DNA of 64,000 nt. Origin: Heterotrichella gracilis. Taxonomy: Eukaryota > Sar > Xanthophyceae > Tribonematales > Xanthonemataceae. The notes below the pieces were generated by a model. The model did no database searches, was not told the origin of the DNA, and worked only from the letters and a program-made list of their open reading frames with translations. Within the stretch, counting starts at the first letter, position 1; every line of letters begins with the position of its first letter. The stretch lies in NCBI GenBank assembly GCA_032358255.1, contig JAULBX010009991.1:62001-126000 (forward strand). Reading direction: 5' to 3'. Made by a program: the position numbers and the translations under genes. Positions 34,382 to 45,300 of this stretch are shown one piece after another.

Positions 34382-37300
34382 GCGCCACAACCCACCAATG
34401 GGGGCGCAAGGACCACAGCCTTTGTCGGTGGCAGGCCACGTGGCGCACACTAGCAACAAGGGTAGCGCAAGGCGCCACCAGCCCAACCCCTGTTGATCTA
34501 GTTGTGTTCAAAGCCCTTGGCACCTGGATATCTCCAAGAAGTGGAGAGCAACCCCCAGACAGCACACATTTGAGGGAAGCAAGTGAACAGTTGGTCAGCT
34601 TGCTCTGCAGGAGTGTGAGTGTGAGCGGGCAGGTTTCTCAGCCGTGGGTGAACCCAAAACGCACAAAAGGGACTGTCGCGGTTCCAACAGCGAGCGCTGC
34701 TACACTGATATGTGAAACCCTGGCGAGGGTGCTGAGCACCAGTGAAAGCAGCGGCTCCTCCAGAGAAGGGGATGCATTAGAAGTGAAGGATATGGGAAGG
34801 ACGGGAGGGGCATTGGTCGACAGTGCTGCGGCTGCAGAGTTTGCAGCATGCGTTCTAGCGGCGGCAGAATTTCGGCAAACAGCGCTGCCGCCGGGCATGC
34901 TCACCGCACTTGGGTCACTGCTGGCACAAGGGGAACAATCTTACGAGAAGTTGAAAGAGATTGTGGGCTCGCCCCCACAGGTGGGTGGATGGCCATTTGT
35001 CACCTTGCGGGACCACATCACGATTGCTTCAGTGCTTGACTTCATGTATATCTGTCCTGTCATAATATTGCACCGACGGCTGCATGCATGCAGCAATGCA
35101 TGCATGTTGCCCGCGAATAAAATGCTTGTTCATTACATCACACTCCCAACCGAACGCCTCAAAATACGCCCATCCTGCCGCTGCAGGGATGCTCTTTGGC
35201 CACTGATTGGCTGCCACCTGGTTTCCTGCTTGCCTTTGTTACCCGCAGCAGCGAAGAGCAGGACCACGGGTTTGCCATGGGCTTGGCGATGCAGATCAAG
35301 GAGAGGGACTTTGAGCGCGGGGTGGAGGCAATGTACCAGGTATGGGCACATGTGAGTGGGCAGCGCACGTGAATGCTGCAGGTGGGGTGGATGATGGCAC
35401 ACATCAAATGCACACTCTTGCCATTGCGGCATGCTTCATACCAGAACAGCATGGATCCAGGTTATGCAAAGAAGACTCCCTCTGCATCCCATGGACATCC
35501 CGTGTGCATGTAGGTCAACGACTGAATGTGACTGTGAGCCAGTATGCCCTTTCTGGCAGGTGTTTGACTCGGCAGGCATGCACGAGGCTGCCACCAGGCT
35601 GTTGGTAGAGGCGCTGGCGGCTGCACTGCAAACTAGCGACTGGTTTGAGACCGGACTTGCGGCCAAGGTGGGTGGATTTGCACTAGGGGCTGTCATGCAG
35701 CATACCACCGTGGCGCTCACTGTGGGTCACTGCTTTGGATTGTATGTACAGGGTTTACTGCAGGATGTTGTGGTAGGCAGTGGCACAGAAGGGCAGCGTT
35801 TGAGCGAATAAGTGTTGGTGGTTGGCAATTAGGGATAGGTACAGTGTGACACAACACGCACATGGGTAGCCAGAATCTTGAACACAACCTCCAGAGCCTG
35901 TTTATTTTCTAGCTTGTGGGAACCTGGAGTCCTGCCCTCAACCACCACCCTGCGCATAGTCACCGCTTCACCCAATTCCCAGTATGTTGGATACCTGTGC
36001 ACAAAGGTTTCATTTCACGTGTCAGATGTCCACGAGTTCCCCTGCACGCATGTTTCACATTTCAGATGTCTGGATGCCCCTGACCACAAGACTCCCACAT
36101 AACACATATCGCTGTATTCCTGCAGCTGTCTGGAGAGCTGCTGCAGATGCGCCACCTGGTGACCATTGAGGGGCCCAGCGAGGAGGTCACTCGGGCCCTC
36201 AAGATCATGGTCCTGCAAAACAAGCTTGCCCTCAGAACCATTGATGTCAGGTGCGCCTGCAAGTAAGCTATTCAAAGTATTGTGGCGGAAGAATCTGGCT
36301 TGTATTGTTGGACGCACGGAGCATTGGGCATCAGAAGATGTGCATACCTTGTAGCTGCACCCATGTGCAGCATGAATGCAACTTCCAGGTATTCTTTGAG
36401 GTTAATATGCGAATTTAACCACTATCGTGATGAAATAATTGAACCACAGTCAAATAGCTACTCTACCAACAGTATGTGATCAAATCTACCCCCCCTCTGC
36501 TTTAGCAACCTGCAGACCTCCATGCCTGCCAGTGTACCTGTTGTGCCTGGCTGTCACCTGTGGGCATTTTCTGCTTCCTTTCTTTTTACTGGTGAGTCAG
36601 CAACATGTTGTACCCCTGCCTCGCAGTGCCCTCCTCCTGGCTGCCCAGCTGGCAGACCTGGAGAGCATCGAGCGGGGGGACATGGGCAACGTGGTGTCCA
36701 TGTCTCACCACACGCTGGCAACATTCATAGGTAACAATGGCATACACTCCAATCTTTCTCATTTTTGCGTCTCTACATACCCCTGTCCGTATCTGGCAGT
36801 TGTTGCTTTGTTGGGTTGCTTACTCCTATCCCGTTCTGTTTGGTGCTGCACATGGTATATGTGTCTCATCACACCTTGGCAACCATCCCAGGGGATACGC
36901 TCGTGCGGGTGCTGGATAGGGACTGCCCGCTGCAAGACCCGGTGGAGTTCCACCAGGCAATGGAGCTGTCGCTTAAGTTGCATGATGTGGCGCTGCTGCA
37001 AGTGGTGCGTTCTGATAGTCAATTGAATCCTTTTTCTTGCATTTTTATTGTATTTTGGGGTAAATATTGCATGTTTATAGTATTGCATTATTCAGGTCAT
37101 GCATGCTGCTCTCATATATTTGCATATGTTAAATTTGCATTTTCTTTTGGGAGTTTGTATGGTCAGCAATGCTGACAAATTGTGCGAATTGCACATGATT
37201 CCAACTGGGTGCTGACATGTTGTTGGCATCAAACGTAGTTTCACACTCTGTACAATATCAGGTAGGCTGCTCCTGTGCCGGCGTCTGGCATATATACACA

Positions 37301-37803
37301 TGCCCATATGTTGAATGGGCATGCAGCATCTGATCATGTACTCTGGGCAGGAATCCTTCATACTGCGCACATTAAGTAGCTGGATGCACAATTCATGTGG
37401 TTTGGTGGTTAAGATTTTGCCACAGCTCCACACTGTTTGTACCACTCATCTGCACTTCACCTTATGGAGACAATGCGGCAGGAATTCCCCCTCCTCAGGA
37501 TGTGGCAAGTGCCGCACTGCAGCATACACACCATTATGCCTGCTCAGTTGACTACGCGTGCCCCCAATGCAGGTGTGCTCCCAAATGCAGCAGCAATGTG
37601 GGGCAGGGTGGATGCGCAGCATACCCATGCCCACCGTGTTCAGCATCTGTGACCAGTGGAATGGCCTGCGCTTCACCTCCACTGAGAGGAGCGCGCTCAT
37701 TGAGCTCATTGATGCTGCTGAGGAGCTGGCCACGGATCACTTTGCTGAGCAAATGGAGCGGAAAGTGGCCAGCGATGCGGGGCTGATGCAGCGTGGCAGC
37801 TGA
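34382..37803 (+). CDS. Unrecognised helical protein, 5' end missing
   Basis: Seven exons join in phase: 34382-34980, 35187-35339, 35560-35667, 36126-36250, 36627-36730, 36892-37004 and 37573-37803 (TGA), about 477 codons. I do not recognise the family. The protein looks soluble and mostly alpha-helical (EASEQLVSLLCRSV, EAATRLLVEALAAAL, EEVTRALKIMVLQNKLAL, ALIELIDAAEELATDHFAEQ), with no signal peptide or membrane helix and no obvious metal or nucleotide motif. Consistent phase across six introns and amphipathic exon products argue that it is real. The intron between 36730 and 36892 is flanked by near-identical sequence and looks duplication-born. The start lies upstream of 34382 and is not found. 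Confidence 0.6.
36697..36892 (+). repeat. Duplicated exon end flanking an intron
   Basis: TGTCTCACCACACGCTGGCA then ACATTCATAG|GTAAC at the end of the exon (36730) is echoed by TGTCTCATCACACCTTGGCA then ACCATCCCAG|GGGATA at the end of the intron (36891). The intron's donor and acceptor thus lie at matching places in two copies of one sequence. Confidence 0.85.
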
Positions 37804-38787
37804 GGTGGTGGGTGGGCGACATTTGGGCGGGGTGAGCTTGGGTGGGGGGTGATGGCCACATGGGTCCATGCCACTGAAAGGAGTGTGCTGGGATAATTGC
37901 ATTGACTTGGCTGAGATGCTGGCGATGGATTACTGGTCTGAGCAAGTGGGGGGCAAGTGATGCGGGGCTGATGAAAGCTTGGGAGGTGATCCGCTCACGT
38001 GGTGCAGCACAACAAGGATAGGGCTGGTTGCGGTATGGGTGTGGTGGGGGTGTGTACTTACATGGGTTCATTGACATGGGCTCATACCTGAGGCGGCGCC
38101 ATACCTAGTCTGTGCGGTGGGTCTGGTACTGTTGGTAAGGCGTTGACGTTTCCGTATTGAACTCTCGGCATTGCGAGGACTTGGTTATTGTCGAAATTTA
38201 CGTTTGCACATGACGCACAATACCCTGTTATTCTTTTGTCTCCTGCAGGACAGCCATACCGCTGCCTGCTTGAACCCACCGGTACGTACTGTACAGTACA
38301 TGCCCAATTCGTGTGCATGTTGCCGCAAGCCATGTGCATATGGGTGTGTGACAGCTGGCAGTGGTCAGCTGTGGCACCTGTTGGTTGTGTCAAACTCACT
38401 ATGCGGATGTGAACTCGGTAACACGCGGTTTCTTTGCTAAGCATTCTATCCACTGCAGGTGGCCTGGCCTCGCTGTGGTTAGGGTTTAGTCCTAAACCCT
38501 AGGGTTCACGTGGGTATCCCTCCCGCAAAATATTTCGCTTGTTATTCGCCCACGAAACCCCTGCGTAGAAGCGAAGAGTTATCGGGCAAGGTTGGTCTGT
38601 AAACGCACCAACCTTTTGCCTTACGAAGCAGACCACCTCCAGTCGCACACCGCACCACCCCCGTCACCCCCCGAGTGCCCCATCCCGTTTGCTAGCGGGG
38701 CTGCATGCCGGAACACCAATGCGTTCTTGGCAAACCCTGTCACCCGGTCACGAGATTACGCGAGGTTAAAACGTCCGCGCACAGACG
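37804..38787. other. Intergenic region, about 1 kb
   Basis: G-rich after the preceding stop (37804-38080), then unremarkable. A head-to-head TTTAGGG/CCCTAAA motif lies at 38477-38505. No gene seen; the last 200 bases are C-rich and may be the Yippee promoter and leader. Confidence 0.5.
38477..38505. repeat. Head-to-head telomere-type motif
   Basis: GGTTAGGGTTTAGTCCTAAA then CCCTAGGG: TTTAGGG units on one side and CCTAAACCC on the other, inverted around a short centre. Confidence 0.75.
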
Positions 38788-39713
38788 ATGGGTCGGCTTC
38801 ACCTAGAGTTTCTTGAGGGCCGCATATACAGCTGCAAGTGCTGCAAGAGCCATTTGGCCACTGCCGAGGAGCTGGTGTCCCGAAAGTAAGTTAAGGGCTC
38901 CAAACCTCCGGATAAAGGTATCGGCGTTCGGCTAGTGTGGTTGACGCAGTGCGTATGCTCTGCGAGACAGTACAAAGTAGCTAGGTCCGCACCAACTCGG
39001 TGAAGCGCTGCCGCGAGGTACGCGCTTGCATATAGGTAGCTGGTTTGGGTAGCTATTTGTGAGGCACGAGAGGCCGGGCAGCTCCGTTTGAGGCACGGGC
39101 CACAATCACCACACGCGTCAACAACGCTACTGGGTTGCCCTCTTTTTAGCTACCTTTGTGTCTGTTTTTTTACACCAGTCTGCGCATCCTTTGCTGTGGG
39201 GTGGATCTCTCCAGCGAGTATTTTGGTGAAAGGGTTTGTGGGTGGTAAGAATACCCTGCTGGTGCAGTTTCCACTCACGGCATGGCAAGGCCTATCTGTT
39301 CAGCACCGCCATAAACGTGTGCCTGGGGCCGTGCGAGGAGAGGCTGATGACGACTGGGCAGCATTCAGTGGCGGACCTCTATTGCTCGGCTTGCATGCAG
39401 GTATTGAAACCACCCCTGCTTAAGCTTGGTTGCAAGCCAATCCCACCCACTGGGAACGCTGCATGGTTGCCGTACGCTCCCACTGTGTCAAGCACACCTG
39501 CAACCAAATACTGTCGTGTTGAAACCGGGTTGCTTTGCACTGCAGCTCGTGGGCTGGAAGTATCTTGCAGCGTCAGAGAAGAGTCAGCAGTACAAGGTGG
39601 GGAAGGTCGTCCTGGAGAGGGTGAAACTGAGAGACGTCACAGAGCCAAGGTTTGGGTATTACCTTGCCACTTCGGTCAACGACAGTGAGTCCGACGACGA
39701 AGTGTGTGTATAA
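38788..39713 (+). CDS. Yippee-like zinc-binding protein
   Basis: Small, highly conserved eukaryotic protein with a zinc-binding Yippee (Mis18/cereblon-type) fold; the cellular role in algae is unclear. Three exons, 38788-38885, 39268-39400 and 39546-39713, join in phase to 132 codons. The family pattern is complete: [19 protein letters not shown] at the start, zinc ligands C16/C19 and C72/C75 (two CxxC), RHGKAYLF, the [13 protein letters not shown] block, then [21 protein letters not shown]. The length is typical (110-130) with an acidic tail SESDDEVCV. The donor of exon 1 is read as AAA|GTAAGT, which restores Asn33. No anomalies. Confidence 0.97.
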
Positions 39714-40517
39714 AACTGCTGCTGCTTCTGGGCGCCCACCTATTAGGGTTTTTCAGGGTGTTCTCCCTCCAGCTGAGTGGACCCACAAGGACCCAATGTG
39801 CGGGCGTCAAGGGGTTATCCCATTGTAACCCCCGAATTTTGGTGTCTACTTTTGCCACAGCCTTTAGCTTTGTGGACTCTGTATAATATGCGTCAGTCAA
39901 TGTGTATGATAAACCTTAGTTTGGCATCTTTGCTACCACTGTACAGGGATTTTTTGCAGACCGGGGCAAACTGGCAGTCAACCCTGTTAGGCACTCCATA
40001 CTGTTTGCAGGTAGTGTGTATGCGTACAGGCTGTTCCTTGCTTTCGCTTTTTCTCCTCAATTATGGCAGCTTAACGCCGCGCACTTGCGCATGTTCTCGT
40101 GGGCCTGTTTCTGTACCAATACTGCCGGAATACGTGGAGTTTGTGCCAAGCTACAGAGCACAATTGCCTGTGCACCCCTCTATTTTACTCCATGCAGCAG
40201 CGGCAGCAGCTTCTGTAACCATATCTGGGCATGCAGTGCCACTGCAGAAGTGGGGAACATCCTTGCTCTGGGGAGCAAACACCTGTTTAAATAGCAACCA
40301 AATAAATTCTGGCAAGGTGGTGGCCCACAAAGTGTTCTCGTGGTGCCGTGGTTTGAACTCCAGAGTGTCTCGTGGTCTACAACCCCTGGAAACCAGGCAG
40401 TACTCGTCCAGTGAAAATTTTGCCTAGCTCTTGCCACATATAAAAGCTGCCTATTGTCGGATTGGTCACACTATCTGTACAGGCAACGTTCGCCGACTTT
40501 GAAAAATTGTGTACACA
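39714..40517. other. Intergenic region with promoter of the HMA gene
   Basis: About 800 bases between Yippee and the HMA gene. A 217-codon open frame (39777-40427) begins with GTG, not ATG, and looks fortuitous. A TATA box lies at 40439-40445. Confidence 0.5.
40439..40445 (+). promoter_or_regulatory. TATA box of the HMA-domain gene
   Basis: TATAAAA within CCACATATAAAAGCTGCC, 73 bases before the predicted ATG at 40518. Position and match fit a core promoter. Confidence 0.6.
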
Positions 40518-41395
40518 ATGCTCGCAACTATGAACCAAGTCGCCAAGCCAAGCTGCTGCACACCCGTAGCTGGCATGGCCAGTGCTGCCAGGCCACTCAC
40601 ACCAGCGATGGCTGCAAGGCCTTCTACCAGCGGACAACGCATCGCCGCCGGACCTCGCCAGGCCTCGCAACCTGCTCAAACACGTCTGAGGAGGTGCAGG
40701 AGCTCCAGCCTCAGGGCTGGTCGCTTTGTGTTCAGCTCCAGTGATGGTATGCAATCATGCATGCATGCATCGACCATATAGCACATGCAAAGACCCATCT
40801 GGTTGCAAATCGAAGGAGAACTGCAATGCCCTTCTTTGTTTTTCATGTAGGTTTAGTTTTTGTGAGCCCGCAGGCTTTCAACTCGTCTTGCACAAGCACA
40901 ACCTCACGCCTATGAACCCAGTGTTACCAAAATGACCTATGCCTGAAGGAAAACGATGCCTGTTGTTCTGCAGCTGAAGACATGGAGATTGAAGTAGACG
41001 TCACTGGCCTTGCCTGTGACGGTTGTAGTGCACGGGTCACAGAAGCGCTCCAGGTAGGGGGCAGCAGAAGCAAACGCACTACCTACTTGTTTGCAAGTGA
41101 ACGCATATACCAGTATGCTAAAAATGTAAGTGATAACGCCCCTGGCATATTTCTCCTTCACATGTGAACCACTTCCTTTTGTTCTTGTCATGACTGCACG
41201 GTTTCAGCCATCCTGAGGGGGTGTGTGGTGGCTGTGCAGGAGCTGAAGCAGGTGAAGACCGTGGAAGTATCGCACGAAACAGGAAAGGCAATTATTGGCA
41301 TCGAGGCCGAGACGCAGATGGAGGCTCTGGAGTTCCTACCAAAGATCGTGGAAACAATCACAAAGCTGGGCTATGGGGCCACACCTGCATTATAG
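40518..41395 (+). CDS. Plastid-targeted heavy-metal-associated (HMA) domain protein, copper-chaperone-like
   Basis: Three exons, 40518-40746, 40974-41053 and 41240-41395, join in phase to 154 codons. Residues 1-75 are rich in Ala, Ser, Arg and Gln and almost without acidic residues, like a chloroplast transit peptide. Residues 77-154 are one HMA fold: EIEVDVTGLACDGCSARV contains the metal-binding pair C91/C94, followed by the expected VKTVEVSHETGKAIIG strand and TKLGYGATPAL end. The common Met before the first Cys is Ala here (GLACDGC rather than GMTCxxC). Likely a stromal Cu(I) or other soft-metal carrier delivering to P-type ATPases or a plastid enzyme; the metal and partner are inferred from the family. 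A TATA box lies at 40439. Confidence 0.9.
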
Positions 41396-42348
41396 CTCCC
41401 ACACGACTGCACCCCATGGCAAGCGTTTTAGTTATGGCTTTAATTAAGCCAGGCTGGCCCAAGTCAGAGCCAAAGGGGAAGTGTTGTCTTGGCAGGTAGT
41501 GTAGACCAAGAAGCTATTTGCACTTTACTGCGGTATACGCATGGCGCTGTCACAGTTTGCAGTGTCCTTGAAAGTGCACTCCAGTTCCAGCAGCAGTGCT
41601 CAACTTGAAGGACAGCTGGGATCCATTCAGTTTGCCTGACAACCAACGTGGCACAAAATAATTTTTACAGGTTATGGTTTGAGCTTGGCAATTGATTTTG
41701 GTAGATGTATGCTGTAGAGTACTGGTAGAGTTCCCTGCCAGTCGTCACACGATGTAATGCCAGTGCTTTTACCGACACATCGACTTCATCACAGCCGGTT
41801 TCGGACCCTGTGCAGACCCTGTGTGTCTGTCATATGAGGTGACCTGCAAGCTTCAAGAGCAACCTGTGCAGCTGGGAGGTTAATAAACGCTGTGCTGGGC
41901 TGGGCTGTCAAGAATGAACATGTTACAGAGAATGCTGGATGGCTAGTGATCATGTATTTGTGGCGTTTGATTGCCAAATGCAGTAGGGACTGCCAGTGGG
42001 AGTAAGTTGGGAAATACAAAATTGTGGCAAAAGAAACAAGGAAAGAATGGAATATGGAAGCAATAATCAACATATATTGTCCATCGCAAAATATTCCATA
42101 CGATACAAACTCTGACAGTCACCACCCTCCAGAGCCCATCATTGAAAAACCTACAGCGCAACAATTGAGAAGGCAGAATGTGTTGTATGCCATTGGCACC
42201 ATTGTTGGCACATGACATGCTCTTCAGCTAGGCTCTAACCTGTGGGTGCAATGCAATCACTTGCAGACCCGCAGAGGCTGTCCATTGTGCCCACAAAGGA
42301 TTTTGCACCATATATACGCCATGCGGCGTATGCACCCAGCACGCGCCT
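41396..42348. other. Convergent intergenic region
   Basis: About 950 bases between the 3' ends of the HMA gene (+) and the 5-phosphatase gene (-). No gene-like frame. AT-rich part 41985-42115. Confidence 0.5.
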
Positions 42349-45300
42349 TCAAAAGACCTCCTTGTCAACGGCCAAAAACACAGCAATAAACTCTGTCCGC
42401 CTCACACTGATCGCAGAGATATCTTCGGCCATCCTCTGGATATCTGTCACATTCTCAGGCTTCAAATCCCCTGAGTACCAGTGAACACACGTATCAGCCA
42501 TACATGTTCAAGAACAGGCTGCGTATTTATCTGCATATTTTGTGGGATGCAGTTGGTGCTAGCCGCAGGATGCGCGTTGGTCCAGGGAGAGGATTAGCGA
42601 TGAGCTGAAATCTCACCCTTGATTGTGAAGCTTTGCGGCATGACAGGGAACCAGACTTCTGCCAGCAGCGCTGCCAAGGCTGACTCAGTCAGGCCATTGG
42701 ATGCCCTGATGGCTGGCTGCAGCGCCTCGCGCACCAGGCTGATGATGTGCCTGAACACTGCCCACTCCACAGGACTCATGACATCCGCCAGAAGAGAGGA
42801 AGCAGCGGTAACCTACAACACATTCAGCTTGCTCAGCTTGGATGCCGGTGGTGTGCAAGTCATTGCCGTGCCAGCAAGGGTGAAACCAAATGCCAATCTA
42901 GAAACCCATCAGGGGTTCATTCAAACGCCAATTTGGAACCCCATCAGGGGTTAATTCAAACGCCAATTTAGGAACCCTGATGCATGAACAAAGCATCTGC
43001 ATCCAAGCTAAACCCTAACCTCTAAACCCTAAACATTGCTGTGCACTCAGCCCCACCGTTGGCAAGCAGACGTCGCAGAACTGCGCCACTGCGTTTGGCA
43101 TGAACGAGGTTGGCAGGGATATGAAGAAGGCCAGCAGCGTGGCGGTCACGTCGTGCACAGTGGCCTCTGCAGGGATGGCCAGGTCCCGGTCCAGCGCATA
43201 GCGGATTGCGCTGATGGCTGCTGTGGCGCGGTGCCGGGGGTTGGTCGGGTCGGCGCAATAGGCCATGGCCTGGTCTGCACTGCTCACAAACAGCCCCGGC
43301 GTATGTAGGTTGTCATCGGCTCGAAGGTGATCAGTCAGCTTCCTGCAGCAGCAACCAGTTGCGTATTGCTTGCATTGTTTCAAGTTACTGTGTACAGCCA
43401 TGTACACCCTTTGCGTTACGGCATGCAGTTTGCAGCACATCATTACCTCAGCTCGGGTGGTACTAGCTGTATGATTGATGGCGAGTCGTTTCGTCGCACT
43501 GCCAGACGTGCCCCGGATGCCCCGTTGGATGCTGCAGCGACACCATCTTGCCATTGCACCCTCCTATCGCCATTGCCTGCAAACACCATGAGTTCCATCA
43601 AAGATTTGTGGTACCTGGTACATCACTGCACCGAAGGGCACGTGGCCACAAGCTACACAGGTTGTTTCCCTCCAAGAAGCAAGCAAGACGACAATGTTAA
43701 CGGTCTGTTGAGGCTGCAATATTGCAAATAGTTTGTGGTCAATACTTCACATCACACAGCAATGTGGCCCTCACCTGATGCAGTAGATGCATCCATGTGC
43801 GATGCAAGCCGCTCTGCGTCTTCCTCAACTGGTGAATGGGCATCCAGGTTGTGGGCCTCAGCTTCCCTCCTGCGGTGCTCGTCTGGAGACAGAAACCCTG
43901 CAAGGCACATGCACAACATAGACACTACTTCCATGAATACACAGAGGACATGGGGTCCATGTCTGTTAGGGTAAGGTGGTCATCGGGAGCTGCATACAGA
44001 CAGCCATTTACCTCCAGGGCTGTCAGCTAGGGAGGAGGTGGGGCTGTAGAAGTCTGCAATGTTGCCCAGCTCAGAGGGCTCAGCGCACTTTGCCTTGATG
44101 CGAGGCGGGGTTTTCAGCAGCGGCCCAGAGAAGCTGCTTGTGCGCAGCGTCACTGGCTCCTCCCCCGCATCATCTGGAGAGATCAGTGGCCTGCATGGCA
44201 TAGGCCCTGCCTTGAAGTGCTGCTCGCCATGGCCACACACGCTTGCATTTCACCTATGCTTGCCATGCAGTAACTACCACGCGCTTATATTTTAACACAT
44301 GCTTGCCATGGCCTCACATGCTTACCATGCAATACTTACCAAAATTCTTTATAACTTCACCACAAGGTTGCCATGCCCAATGCGCTGCCTAGCGTTACAG
44401 CTCAATCCCCAGTGAACAGCCAGCCTAGCTGCTGCAAGGTAGCAGATGCGCATGGTGCAGAAAGGGCACGCCCAGTACACCTTTCCACTGCACTGGCTGG
44501 ACAGCAATGCCAATACCCACCTTGGAAGGCTGTTGAGCACTTGCAGGCTGACCCCAAAGCATGATGGCTGGTACTTCCCAGTGATGGTCAGGAAGATGTC
44601 GTTGCCATTCTGGATGCGAAGCACAAGGATGGCCTCCAGCTGGCCATTGCCCTCAGCCACTATTGCCTCAGCTGAGCCGTGGGGGCCACCTTGCACTAGT
44701 ACTGACACGTTGAAGTCTATTGCCCCCCCAGCCTCCAGTACCCCCTGCAAAAGGAAGCCAAAGAATGATGCAACCTGGTGATACCTAGCATGCATTTATT
44801 GCAAGCATATGTGGCATTTTATTCGTCAAGTGTCTGCTGCAGGCACATGGACAATGGCTGCGCTCACAGGAGGTTATAATGCAACACGGCAGCCAGAGCA
44901 TAGTGCAAGAGGCTAAGCGGTTGATGGTACGCACCCCTTCAGGGTCCACAGCTGCCCACTTTGGCGCCGCGCGTGACTCATGCGAGCCCCGGTCCCCAAA
45001 CATGGCGGCAGGCAGCGGCATGAACTGGAAGTTTGCAACCGCTGAGCTGGTGTTGCGCAGGACCAGGGACATTTCCTTCCTCCTGCGCGCCATTAAGCAA
45101 CTGCTTACCATATGTTGCCCAGTGTGACGCATTACATGGCAGCAGCAACCACAAAATAAACTTGAATTCAAATAGCCTAGCCCCTTTGTTGAGTCATAAG
45201 CCAGTGGCAGCTCACAAGTGCACATGCATGGGCTCACCTGCAGTAGTACACCACTCCGCAGTCAACCACGGGCGGGTCAAGCTCGCAGTGTGGGATGGAG

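Noticed and set aside
33882-34496. 204-codon open frame on the plus strand
   Set aside because: No family resemblance, and its end overlaps a better exon in another frame.
39777-40427. 217-codon open frame on the plus strand
   Set aside because: It begins with GTG, has no ATG near the start, shows no motif or domain, and ends over the TATA box of the next gene; probably chance.
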